Of a DNA stretch of 64,000 nt, positions 34,526 through 42,025 are shown in pieces. Under the pieces are notes generated by a model. It searched no databases. It worked only from the letters and a program-made list of their open reading frames with translations, and had not been told where the DNA came from. Source of the stretch: a bacterium (GTDB lineage: Bacteria > Electryoneota > B3-LCP); contig JAPKYS010000057.1 of NCBI GenBank assembly GCA_026394195.1, positions 41,263-105,262 on the forward strand. Direction: 5' to 3'. The translations under genes were made by a program, and so were the position numbers. Position 1 is the stretch's first letter. Every line of letters starts with the position of its first letter.

Positions 34526-34829
34526 AACAAAAGTAAAGCCCACACCAGGCGATACGCCTAAAACCTGCCCTGAGTGCGGCGGACGCGGCTGGGTCGACAA
34601 CCGCTGCATCACCGAAGACCATGCTCATCGCTGCATGTACTGCGACGGCAAGGGCTTCGATGCCGGAGGCAAGCAATGCTATGCCTGCCACGGAACTGGG
34701 TTGATCGAGTTGCGCCGCGAGGACAAAAACCCTTGCCCGCTCTGTTCAGGAGCCGGTATCTATCCTGTCCCACCGACCATGACTGCCTGGGATTTCGCCT
34801 ATAAGCCGGGGAAAAAGAAGATCCCATAA
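34518..34829 (+). CDS. Small protein with four DnaJ-type CxxCxGxG zinc repeats
   Basis: A 103-residue protein consisting almost wholly of four CxxCxGxG-like repeats: CPECGGRGW, CMYCDGKGF, CYACHGTGL and CPLCSGAGI. This is the two-zinc-centre pattern of the DnaJ central domain, without J or substrate domains. The ATG at 34518 has GGGAG five bases upstream and overlaps the protease stop by eight bases. As the last gene of the hydrogenase operon it may serve in maturation or as a thiol chaperone for the Fe-S subunits; that role is inferred from position only. Confidence 0.85.
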   Translation: MTETKVKPTPGDTPKTCPECGGRGWVDNRCITEDHAHRCMYCDGKGFDAGGKQCYACHGTGLIELRREDKNPCPLCSGAGIYPVPPTMTAWDFAYKPGKKKIP

Positions 34830-34848
34830 AAGAATCAATATTTACCGC

Positions 34849-34877
34849 TTGACTTAATCAGGTTAAGCGTTTATATA
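34849..34877 (+). promoter_or_regulatory. Sigma-70-like promoter of hypA
   Basis: TTGACT (34849-34854), 17-base spacer, TATATA (34872-34877). The spacer begins TAATCAGG, matching the promoter at 36028 (TAACAGG), so the two units may share regulation. The predicted transcript starts at about 34884, within the hairpin at 34882-34911. Confidence 0.65.
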
Positions 34878-34881
34878 GATG

Positions 34882-34917
34882 AAGGTGTCAGACAAACCGG
34901 TTTGGCACCTTTTGTTT
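34882..34917 (+). terminator. Terminator-like hairpin at the 5' end of the hypA transcript
   Basis: AAGGTGTC (34882-34889) pairs with GGCACCTT (34904-34911), with an inner CAAA/TTTG arm, followed by TTTTGTTT. It may terminate the upstream hydrogenase operon, attenuate hypAB, or both: it lies 53 bases past the last hydrogenase-operon gene and directly after the hypA promoter. Confidence 0.6.
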
Positions 34918-34935
34918 CAACGTTACTGCCTCCTC

Positions 34936-35286
34936 ATGCACGAACTATACATCGCGGAATCAATCCTTAATTCTGTTCTGGACCTATTACCTGCTGGAAT
35001 CACACCCGAGCGGGTTACGAAGGTGCACCTCAGCGTGGGGCAATTGGATGCCGTCGTCTCCGAATCGCTCATCTTCCTCTTCGACGCCATAAAGGGAACC
35101 AAGGGGTTGCCACATGCCCAGCTCGCCATCGAGACCATTGCGGTGCTATGCCAATGTAAAACTTGCGCTCACCAATTCAATCTGGACTTACCGATTTTTA
35201 TCTGCCCCCAATGCAATGGATCTGACGTAATACTTCTGCAGGGGCGGGGAATCAGTATCTACCGAATTGAAGCTAAGGACGACTGA
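34936..35286 (+). CDS. hypA: Hydrogenase nickel-insertion protein HypA
   Basis: A 116-residue HypA. The start MHELYIAESI places the nickel-binding His at position 2, so the ATG at 34936 is chosen over the longer frame from 34879. The zinc site is CQCKTC ... FICPQC (two CxxC pairs). HypA hands nickel to the hydrogenase large subunit together with HypB, encoded next with a 10-base gap. The other maturation genes (hypC-F) are not in the window. Confidence 0.95.
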   Translation: MHELYIAESILNSVLDLLPAGITPERVTKVHLSVGQLDAVVSESLIFLFDAIKGTKGLPHAQLAIETIAVLCQCKTCAHQFNLDLPIFICPQCNGSDVILLQGRGISIYRIEAKDD

Positions 35287-35296
35287 AAGAGGAACT

Positions 35297-35956
35297 ATGG
35301 AGATCAATGTCGTACGTGACGTTTTGGAAGAATCCAATGCACGAGCTCAGGAAAACAGAAAACTGTTTGACCAGCACGGGATTTTCGCCGTCAACATCAT
35401 GAGTTCACCCGGGTCGGGGAAAACGACCCTGCTGCAGAAAACAATTCCTTTGCTGCAGGAACGCAGGCTATCCTGCGCCGTCATCGAAGGCGATATCACC
35501 TCAACGCTGGATAGCGAACGTTTAAAACCGTTAGGCATCCCAGTCGTACAGGCAAATACCGAGCCTTTCGGGGGTGATTGTCACGTGGGGTCTCATATGG
35601 TCCAGGGGGCGTTGAAGTATTTGGATCTGGAGAAAATTTCCATCCTATTCATCGAGAATATCGGAAACCTGGTCTGCCCGGCGGAATTTTACCTGGGTGA
35701 AGATCGGAAAGTGGTGGTGCTGTCCTTGACTGAAGGTGAAGACAAGCCCGTCAAATATCCGCTGATGTTCCGGGAGTGTCATCTCTGCCTGCTGAGCAAG
35801 ATGGATCTGGCTCCACACTTGGAGGTCGATCAATCCCTGCTAAATGAAAACCTCCGCAAAATCAATGGCCAATTAGAGATCATACCGATTTCTTCGAAAA
35901 CCGGCGACGGGTTGTCATTGTGGATTGACTGGCTGCTGAAGCAGCGCAAGAAATAG
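35297..35956 (+). CDS. hypB: Hydrogenase nickel-insertion GTPase HypB
   Basis: A 219-residue GTPase. P-loop SSPGSGKTTLLQKT, switch region VIEGDITSTLDSERL, metal-site region DCHVGSHMVQGAL, then IENIGNLVCPAEFYLGE and the base-recognition SKMDL. The N-terminal His-rich nickel-storage stretch of some HypB proteins is absent. The ATG at 35297 with AGAGGA upstream is preferred; the frame otherwise extends into hypA. Confidence 0.95.
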   Translation: MEINVVRDVLEESNARAQENRKLFDQHGIFAVNIMSSPGSGKTTLLQKTIPLLQERRLSCAVIEGDITSTLDSERLKPLGIPVVQANTEPFGGDCHVGSHMVQGALKYLDLEKISILFIENIGNLVCPAEFYLGEDRKVVVLSLTEGEDKPVKYPLMFRECHLCLLSKMDLAPHLEVDQSLLNENLRKINGQLEIIPISSKTGDGLSLWIDWLLKQRKK

Positions 35957-36027
35957 ATAGTCCACCCCGGTCATTTTTCACTGCTCCCCCAAAACAGCTC
36001 CGCATCAAGTATTTTGACAAATAGTTA

Positions 36028-36055
36028 TTGACTTAACAGGATACGTTATTATATC
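36028..36055 (+). promoter_or_regulatory. Sigma-70-like promoter of the aldehyde dehydrogenase gene
   Basis: TTGACT (36028-36033), 16-base spacer beginning TAACAGG, TATATC (36050-36055). The expected transcript start near 36061 coincides with the beginning of a terminator-like hairpin. It resembles the hypA promoter in both elements and in the first spacer bases. Confidence 0.6.
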
Positions 36056-36059
36056 TTGC

Positions 36060-36099
36060 AGACGGGGTGAGCTCGTTGAATCGAGTCTCCCGTCTTTTT
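36060..36099 (+). terminator. Terminator-like hairpin in the aldehyde dehydrogenase leader
   Basis: AGACGGG (36060-36066) pairs with CCCGTCT (36089-36095), with an inner CTCG/CGAG arm, followed by five T residues. It lies 104 bases after the hypB stop and 67 bases before the dehydrogenase start. It can act as the hypAB terminator, as a leader attenuator, or both. Confidence 0.65.
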
Positions 36100-36165
36100 G
36101 TTGTATCAGCCGGATCGGACTCAACCGTTCCGGATTTAGTCACGAGTTACTCGAAGGATCCGCCA

Positions 36166-37581
36166 ATGTCTCATGCCCAGGAGATCATGGATCGTGCGAT
36201 CTATGCCGCTGCCGCATTCCGCCTGTTAGATCAGAAACAAACAGACCAGATCGTGCGAGCGGTCTATCTTGCCGCCCTGGATCAGCGCATACCTCTCGCC
36301 AAATTGGCTCAGGAAGAAACCGGTCTCGGTATCTGGGAAGACAAGGTGATAAAAAACGTTATCGCCACCCAACTGGTGTATGAAGATATCAAGGACCGGA
36401 AGACGGTCGGAGTTATTTACGAAAATCCGCGCCTGGGTATCGTGGAAGTCGCGCAGCCTGTGGGACCAATCCTGGGTACGATCCCGGTCACCAATCCCAC
36501 CTCCACAACCATTTTCAAATCCCTGATTGCGATGAAAAGCCGCAATCCACTGATTTTAAGCGCTCACCCTGCGGCACAACGCAGTACGGCTTCAGCGGCT
36601 GAAATCTGCTATCGGGCGGCTTTAGGCGCTGGAGCTCCGGAACACTGCATTCAATGGATTAAAAAATCGTCAAGCACCGTCACTGAATTGATGAGTCATC
36701 CACGTATGGCGTTGATCTTGGCGACCGGGACTCATGAAATCGTGCGCCGAGCCTACAGTTCGGGGACGCCTACCATTGGAGTTGGACCGGGCAACGTGCC
36801 GGCCTTCATCGGTGTGAGCGCCGATATTCCCTTTGCCGTCCGGAGCATTGTCGAATCGAAAACATTCGACTATGGAACCATCTGCGCCAGCGAACAAGCG
36901 GTCGTCGTCAGGACCCCCATCGCCCAACAGGTCATCGATGAATTCAAAAAACATCAGGCATATTTTATGTCGCCGGACGAGATCGCCAAGGTTGGAAAGG
37001 TCGCCTTTGATCCTGTGCGCGGCGTTATGAGTGCAGGTATTGTGGGACAGTCACCCGAATATATCGCCAGGAGTGCCGGCATCGACATTCCAGCCGGAAC
37101 CAGGCTGTTGATCGCTCCTCTGGAAGGCGTGGGACGCGATTACCCGCTTTCCGCTGAAATACTCGCACCAATTCTGGCGTTCTATATCGTTGACGATTTC
37201 GATACAGCCATCCTGCGTTGCACTGAGATCACCCGGTTTGGTGGCGAGGGTCATACCGCGGTGATCTACTCCAATAAGGATGAACGTATCGAGTACTTTT
37301 CGCATCATATCGACGCCGGACGTATTCTGGTCAACATTCCCTCGACTTTTGGCGCTATCGGCGGGACTGAGAATACCCTGAATCCTTCCTTCACCCTGAC
37401 CTGCGGTTCCGGAGCCAATAACAGCTCCACAGACAATATCACAGCACGCCACCTTTTGAACATCCACCGTATCACCCGCCGCCGCCCCAATCCGCTCTGG
37501 AAGTCGTTCGATCAGCGAAGGTACATGAACGAATCTGCGTCTGCTGAACAGATCGAGAAAGAATATAATAAGAACTTTTAG
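36166..37581 (+). CDS. Acetylating acetaldehyde dehydrogenase (AdhE N-domain type)
   Basis: A 471-residue CoA-acylating aldehyde dehydrogenase, like the N-terminal half of AdhE without the iron alcohol dehydrogenase domain. The family run PVGPILGTIPVTNPTSTTIF, GAPEHCIQWI, VGPGNVPAF, the catalytic Cys in FDYGTICASEQAVV, and GGEGHTAVIYS are present. It interconverts acetyl-CoA and acetaldehyde with NADH. The ATG at 36166 follows GAAGGA seven bases upstream; the longer frame from 36067 would run through the leader hairpin. It has no microcompartment targeting peptide that I recognise. Next to the hydrogenase genes it may serve in disposing of reductant as ethanol. Confidence 0.92.
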   Translation: MSHAQEIMDRAIYAAAAFRLLDQKQTDQIVRAVYLAALDQRIPLAKLAQEETGLGIWEDKVIKNVIATQLVYEDIKDRKTVGVIYENPRLGIVEVAQPVGPILGTIPVTNPTSTTIFKSLIAMKSRNPLILSAHPAAQRSTASAAEICYRAALGAGAPEHCIQWIKKSSSTVTELMSHPRMALILATGTHEIVRRAYSSGTPTIGVGPGNVPAFIGVSADIPFAVRSIVESKTFDYGTICASEQAVVVRTPIAQQVIDEFKKHQAYFMSPDEIAKVGKVAFDPVRGVMSAGIVGQSPEYIARSAGIDIPAGTRLLIAPLEGVGRDYPLSAEILAPILAFYIVDDFDTAILRCTEITRFGGEGHTAVIYSNKDERIEYFSHHIDAGRILVNIPSTFGAIGGTENTLNPSFTLTCGSGANNSSTDNITARHLLNIHRITRRRPNPLWKSFDQRRYMNESASAEQIEKEYNKNF

Positions 37582-37605
37582 ATACGAATAGAAAGAGCAA
37601 TAAAA

Positions 37606-37636
37606 GGGGCTGTCCAGATTCAATTTGGACAGCCCC
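37606..37636. terminator. Terminator between convergent genes
   Basis: A perfect 11-bp stem GGGGCTGTCCA/TGGACAGCCCC (37606-37616 with 37626-37636) follows the aldehyde dehydrogenase stop by 24 bases and is followed by TTGTGTTTTT. The minus-strand T9SS gene ends 66 bases further on. The stem sequence matches that at 1738. Confidence 0.85.
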
Positions 37637-37701
37637 TTGTGTTTTTCGCCATTAGCGCGGCGCAAAGTCGCGAAGCACTTTGCGGAAAAGTGACATTGTC
37701 A

Positions 37702-39216
37702 CTACTTCATCAGCACCATTTTGCCTGAGGCAACCTGGCTGCCGGAGCTCAACTGATACAGGTAGACGCCCGATGCCAGTTTCGAGGCATCGAAGGTAAC
37801 CTGGTGTGAACCGGCGTCACGATAGCCGTTCACCAGAGTGGCAACTTCACGGCCGGTCGCATCAAACACGGTCAGCTGGACATTGCCGGCATTCGCCAGC
37901 GAGTAGCTGATATTCGTGGTCGGGTTGAACGGGTTGGGATAGTTGCCTACCACTGCAAACTGGGTCGGAGCGGATGTGCTGGTCGCATACTCATCCAGGA
38001 AGTTACCAGTTACATAATTCTCTGAAATCCAAGGATTGCCATCAGCAACGGCCGATTTTGTAATCGTGAAGAAGCTGCTGTCAGCAATGCTGCCTGGATA
38101 GGTTCCGATGTAGGAAATGAAGTACAGAGTTCCCGACGGGAGGTTGCCGGAGACAGTCTGATTAAGCAGACGGCTTGGGTTGGCGCCACCTGGTAACGTA
38201 CGGCTGATAGGACCCCAAACCATGTAGTAGTTGTTGGCTGCATCGCGGATTTTGTTCCAAACCTGGAATGAAACCGGTGAGGTTCCCGTGTTGTGAACGT
38301 TGATGTTGTACAGGAAGCTGCCGCCGTTGGCGGGAATGGTGACCGGCGGACTGAATGCGCTGGTATTGATTTCCATAGGCACCGGACCGGAGGTATAACC
38401 GTCGTCGATGAACCATACCAAGCCAGCCGAAGCATAGGCTCCACAATGGATCAGCAGATCACCATCATAAGCCAGACCTTCAGCTACGTCGGGTGAAGCC
38501 GCCGGTGAGGCGACCTGATTCCCGATGGTGACTGTGGTGCCGGAAATGACCAGACGCTTGATGGTGTTGCCGACGTTGTCAGCGATTACAAGCTGTCCGC
38601 CTGCGGGAGCGTTGGTTGCCCAATCACCACCCATGTACCAGCCAACGACAGTACCAGTTGCCCAAGTCTGGAGAATGGTACCGGTTGTGGTAATCTTATA
38701 CAGATTGGTGTTGTTTGAGGAGACGTTCGTGCCCAACCAAAGATTGGCGCCGTCCCAATTGATGCAGCGCGGAGAACCACCGGTGCTCCAGGGGAAACTG
38801 GAGACTTCGACGCCCGCCAGAGTGAGTTGACGGATATAGCCGGTGGGATTCCACTGTGCAACCCAGATGTTGGTTCCGTCAAAGGCTGCTTCCATGATAT
38901 AGCCTCCGTTCAACGGCGCCAGGACCACCGTGGCGATGACCGCACCGGTGTTTGGATTCTTACGATACATAGTCACGCCAGCCGGTGAGGCGATGTTCTG
39001 GAACTGGAGTAATTCACCATTGGCATAGGACATGCCTACCCAAGCGCAGCTGGCGCCGGGGGGGCTTGATGGGATAGTGCGGACAATGGTACCGAAAACA
39101 TCGGTGGTGGAGTAGGACATGGCGTCACATTTTCCCGTGGGATCTGGAGTGGCGGCAAAGCTCAGCGCCGCGACTGCGAACAGACAAACAAGTGCGAAAG
39201 AGACAAACTTTTTCAT
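37702..39216 (-). CDS. Secreted propeller protein with T9SS sorting domain
   Basis: A 504-residue exported protein. Signal peptide ends near LSFAATPD. Residues 30-280 contain repeated blades (for example GGYIMEAAFDGTNIWVAQW, CINWDGANLWLGTN, EGLAYDGDLLIHCG) of a glutamine-cyclotransferase or SMP-30-like beta-propeller. Residues about 290-400 are the VTIPANGGSF-type module shared with the proteins at 1779 and 56015. The last 85 residues (YPNPFNPTTNISYSLA to KMVLMK) are the T9SS sorting domain. Surface location predicted; ligand unknown. Confidence 0.85.
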   Translation of the reverse strand: MKKFVSFALVCLFAVAALSFAATPDPTGKCDAMSYSTTDVFGTIVRTIPSSPPGASCAWVGMSYANGELLQFQNIASPAGVTMYRKNPNTGAVIATVVLAPLNGGYIMEAAFDGTNIWVAQWNPTGYIRQLTLAGVEVSSFPWSTGGSPRCINWDGANLWLGTNVSSNNTNLYKITTTGTILQTWATGTVVGWYMGGDWATNAPAGGQLVIADNVGNTIKRLVISGTTVTIGNQVASPAASPDVAEGLAYDGDLLIHCGAYASAGLVWFIDDGYTSGPVPMEINTSAFSPPVTIPANGGSFLYNINVHNTGTSPVSFQVWNKIRDAANNYYMVWGPISRTLPGGANPSRLLNQTVSGNLPSGTLYFISYIGTYPGSIADSSFFTITKSAVADGNPWISENYVTGNFLDEYATSTSAPTQFAVVGNYPNPFNPTTNISYSLANAGNVQLTVFDATGREVATLVNGYRDAGSHQVTFDASKLASGVYLYQLSSGSQVASGKMVLMK

Positions 39217-39698
39217 GGAAACCTCCTAGATTGATGTGGTTGACCCGTTTAACTGTTTTACTTTACCTCGATGTTTCTGCGTGTGCAAAGATACGTAATT
39301 GCGGGATCATTTGTTGGCAGTGTCGATTTCAACGCCCGCCGATTCGCCACGTCGCCGTGAGAAGGATCTTTCTCCTGCACCACAGCGGCTCGTCCTCAGT
39401 GCATTTCCCCCACGGAATAGCACCAGAGTCAGTTTTTGGGTTTTGGTTTTTCGTCTCTGAGAAAAATGCTCAAGTCGTGCTGAAAGAAAATTGGACAAAT
39501 TGAATGTATAATATAACAAATATTAACGACAATGTCAAGTCATTGAGAGAGAAAATTTAACTTTTTTCAAGTTCTAACCCTCTGGTCTCAATCGACCGTC
39601 GAAGTGATCTGAAAAATCCATCCTGGCAGGCTCGAATCTTGGTAACGTTGTCTTCTTAGTCAAGCTGGTCGTTGTAAATAAAATCTACGCCGTTCAAG
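39217..39698. other. Long leader/intergenic region, possibly structured, without a supported gene
   Basis: On the minus strand the leader of the T9SS gene contains a hairpin GTGC..TTCC/GGAA..GCAC at 39423-39399 (two internal mismatches), a segment CTGAGGACGAGCCGCTG, and a GAGAA/TTCTC hairpin at 39374-39359. A 70-codon minus-strand frame at 39307-39519 crosses it but looks random. A weak resemblance between this leader and that at 3930-4034 (both have ATGC, then CTGAGGA and GCCG) is noted, not established. Confidence 0.35.
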
Positions 39699-39727
39699 TT
39701 GACTTTACACCAATTTAACCGTATATT
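39699..39727 (+). promoter_or_regulatory. Sigma-70-like promoter upstream of the zinc-ribbon gene
   Basis: TTGACT (39699-39704), 17-base spacer, TATATT (39722-39727). It faces the FmdB-like gene at 39909, but a 131-bp palindromic element has inserted directly downstream, and the duplicated target overlaps the -10. Confidence 0.6.
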
Positions 39728-39733
39728 ATACTA

Positions 39734-39864
39734 GAGAGTGTTGAAAAATGGTCTTTCGCGTCATTGCGAGGGACGAAGTCCCGAAGCAATCTGGTAGAAC
39801 CAGGCTACGAGATTGCTTCGCTACGCTCGCAATGACTCTTGTTTTATTATTTTTCAACGCTCTC
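39734..39864. mobile_element. 131-bp MITE-like palindromic element, copy 1
   Basis: Terminal inverted repeats GAGAGTGTTGAAAAAT and ATTTTTCAACGCTCTC enclose an internal palindrome (GTCATTGCGAG ... CTCGCAATGAC). A perfect 9-bp direct repeat ATTATACTA flanks it (39725-39733 and 39865-39873), as expected for a transposed element. It encodes no protein. A second copy of the same length is at 57721-57851. Confidence 0.85.
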
Positions 39865-39908
39865 ATTATACTAAGAAAAGAAGTTCATCGTTCAGCACGG
39901 AAACAGAA

Positions 39909-40133
39909 ATGCCCATCTACGAATTTGAATGCGCAAACTGCCAGAATAAATTTGACGAACTGGTCAGAGTTTCGGTAGACTTAAGCGCTATCGTCTGCCC
40001 GAAATGCGGCGCCAATGCCCCGCGCAAGCTCATGTCTGTCTTCGGATTTGCTTCGGGAGGTAAATCAGTTGCCTCGACGTCCGGCAGCGATTGTGGAACC
40101 TGCCACAGCCACTCCTGTTCACACTGTCATTAA
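39909..40133 (+). CDS. FmdB-type zinc ribbon protein
   Basis: A 74-residue protein with the FmdB/CxxC-CxxC-SSSS regulator-like pattern: MPIYEFECANCQNKFDELV (CxxC at 8-11), then VCPKCGA (second CxxC). The C-terminal tail SDCGTCHSHSCSHCH is unusually rich in Cys and His and could bind additional metal. The short ATG start at 39909 matches the family start MPIYEF. The family is thought to include regulators of amidase/formamidase genes, but the function is poorly known. Confidence 0.88.
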   Translation: MPIYEFECANCQNKFDELVRVSVDLSAIVCPKCGANAPRKLMSVFGFASGGKSVASTSGSDCGTCHSHSCSHCH

Positions 40134-40167
40134 GATAGTTGAAAGTTACAAGTTAAAAAGTTAAAAG

Positions 40168-40194
40168 TTAAGGCGACCGAACGGGTCGCCTTAA
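40168..40194. terminator. Bidirectional terminator between fmdB-like and gltX
   Basis: A perfect 11-bp stem TTAAGGCGACC/GGTCGCCTTAA (40168-40178 with 40184-40194) lies between convergent genes. It is preceded by a short AAGTTA-type direct-repeat tract (40141-40170). Confidence 0.85.
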
Positions 40195-40214
40195 TTATTT
40201 CAGGATAGCTATTA

Positions 40215-41630
40215 TCAATTTACTTTCCCCAGAGCGCTGGTTATTCTCTTCAGGCAAACTTCTCTTCCCAGCAGTTCCATTACCTCGTAAATTCCCGGGC
40301 TCGCGATGCCGCCGGTCAGAGCCAGCCGCACCGGGTGGATGATCTCGCCGCGACTCATGTCTAATCCGGCGATATAGTTCTCGAACACAGTCTCAAGGAT
40401 CAAGGCGCACCAATCCGTCACCTCCGATAATGCGGTCAGCAATCCCCGCAATTGGTCTGGGGTTTCTGTTTTCCAATGCTTTTTCAATCCCTTCTCGTCG
40501 TAACTGACGGGATCTTCGAAGAAATAGATCATCTTTTCGGGAGCTTCGGTAAAGCGGCGCAACCGTTCACGGAATAGTGACGCCAAACGCAAACCAAGCA
40601 TTCCATCCGGTTCCGGAAGCCTCTTCTGACGGCAGTATTGGCTCAGATAGGGACGAATGTTATCCCAAATCTGTTCGTCGGATAGCGCGGCGATGTATCT
40701 GCCGTTCATCCAGTCCAATTTGCTTTCATCGAAAACCGCGCCGGCGGCATTGATCGCCTTCAGGTCGAACCTCGAAATCATCTCTACCGTGTCCATGATT
40801 TCCAGATCTTCCCCTGGCGACCACCCTAACAGCGCCAGGAAATTGCGCATGGCTCCAGGCAGAATACCGCGGTCCCGGTATTCAGTCACCGATGTCGCTC
40901 CATGGCGCTTCGAAAGCCGCTTCTTGTCCGGTCCCAAGATCAGAGGCACATGGGCAAACTGCGGGGGTTCCAAACCCAAAGCTCGGTAAATCAGAATCTG
41001 TTTCGGAGTATTGGAAATGTGGTCATCGCCTCGGATGATGTGGGTGATTCCCATGTGAACGTCATCGGTAACCACAGCAACCTGGTAAACCGGCGATCCA
41101 TCGCGTCGCAGCAGAATGAAGTCTTCTATCTCGCGGTTAGCGATTTCGATGGGTCCGTGTACGGCATCAGTGTAGCCGGTAACGCCTTCCGGTGTCTTGA
41201 ACCGGATGGCATGCGGTAATCCCGCAGCCAGCTTGGCTGCCGCGTCAGATGGTGAAAGGTTACGGCAGGTTCTGGGGTAACCGTAAGTCCGCACTGACGG
41301 AGTTGATGACTGAGCGCGCTTCAGGTCGGCAGGATCACAAAAACAGGGATAAGCAAAGCCTTTATCCAGGAGAGTTTCAACCAGCTTGCGGTGTTCATCG
41401 CTTCGCTGTGACTGGTAGAGCGGTTCTTCATCCCAGTCGAGTTCCAGCCAGTGTAAGCCATCAATGATAGCTTTTACCGCCTCCGGAGTAGATCGCTCAC
41501 GATCCGTATCTTCAATTCGCAATAAAAAAACGCCGCCGTGGCGGCGGGCGAACAGCCAGTTGAAAAGAGCCGTGCGCGCCCCTCCGACGTGAAGGTAGCC
41601 GGTGGGACTGGGAGCGAAACGGACTCGCAC
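40215..41630 (-). CDS. gltX: Glutamyl-tRNA synthetase
   Basis: A 471-residue class I synthetase. RFAPSPTGYLHVGGARTALF contains the HIGH-type motif, KKRLSKRHGATSV the KMSKS-type motif, and residues about 320-471 form the helical anticodon-binding domain of bacterial GluRS. It charges tRNA-Glu. It is the last gene of a closely packed minus-strand run (46527 to 40215) in which consecutive genes overlap or sit 1-30 bases apart. Confidence 0.97.
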   Translation of the reverse strand: MRVRFAPSPTGYLHVGGARTALFNWLFARRHGGVFLLRIEDTDRERSTPEAVKAIIDGLHWLELDWDEEPLYQSQRSDEHRKLVETLLDKGFAYPCFCDPADLKRAQSSTPSVRTYGYPRTCRNLSPSDAAAKLAAGLPHAIRFKTPEGVTGYTDAVHGPIEIANREIEDFILLRRDGSPVYQVAVVTDDVHMGITHIIRGDDHISNTPKQILIYRALGLEPPQFAHVPLILGPDKKRLSKRHGATSVTEYRDRGILPGAMRNFLALLGWSPGEDLEIMDTVEMISRFDLKAINAAGAVFDESKLDWMNGRYIAALSDEQIWDNIRPYLSQYCRQKRLPEPDGMLGLRLASLFRERLRRFTEAPEKMIYFFEDPVSYDEKGLKKHWKTETPDQLRGLLTALSEVTDWCALILETVFENYIAGLDMSRGEIIHPVRLALTGGIASPGIYEVMELLGREVCLKRITSALGKVN

Positions 41631-41631
41631 G

Positions 41632-42024
41632 TTAGACGTCAGAGCTGCCTCCCGATGGTGGTTGCGGCGGGTTCAGTGGCGGGGCGACCTGCTGATGCTG
41701 CGGCGGGAACGACTCTATCTGAATTTTCAGTCCGCCCACCCAGCCGGTGCAGACATTATAGATCGCGGCTCCGATGACGGTGAAGATCGAGGATATTCCG
41801 GCTCCGAAGAACGCCATGAAGATCGCCATCATAAAGATGCCGCCGACTCCGATGTCTCCCAATCCTTTGAACAGATCCGTTTCCAGCAGCGGCGTGATGG
41901 CAGTGATCATGCGCAGGATGAAGAGCCCGTAGAATAAACCAAACAAGAACCCCACCACCAGATAAACCAGGAAGCTGATTTTGAAGACGCTCAGCAAGTC
42001 CAGACGTTTGATTTCGTAGGTCAT
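41632..42024 (-). CDS. Small membrane protein (DUF3566-like)
   Basis: A 130-residue protein with two hydrophobic segments (residues about 15-42 and 62-92), separated by a loop, and a Pro/Gln-rich cytoplasmic-type tail (PPLNPPQPPSGG). The pattern 'Ile-Lys-Arg-Leu-Asp-x-x-Ser-Val-x-Lys-Ile' at the start and the ending of the second helix resemble DUF3566 transmembrane proteins. Function unknown. One base separates its stop from the gltX start, and cysS ends one base before it. Confidence 0.75.
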   Translation of the reverse strand: MTYEIKRLDLLSVFKISFLVYLVVGFLFGLFYGLFILRMITAITPLLETDLFKGLGDIGVGGIFMMAIFMAFFGAGISSIFTVIGAAIYNVCTGWVGGLKIQIESFPPQHQQVAPPLNPPQPPSGGSSDV

Positions 42025-42025
42025 G

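Noticed and set aside
39359..39440. Cobalamin riboswitch-like similarity (GGTGC..ATTCC..ACTG) in a leader
   Set aside because: Only short pieces match; the B12-box and conserved core junctions are absent, and the downstream gene has no link to cobalamin.
39307..39519. Minus-strand frame of 70 codons upstream of the T9SS gene
   Set aside because: No start signal or family resemblance, low-complexity basic composition; more likely a leader region.
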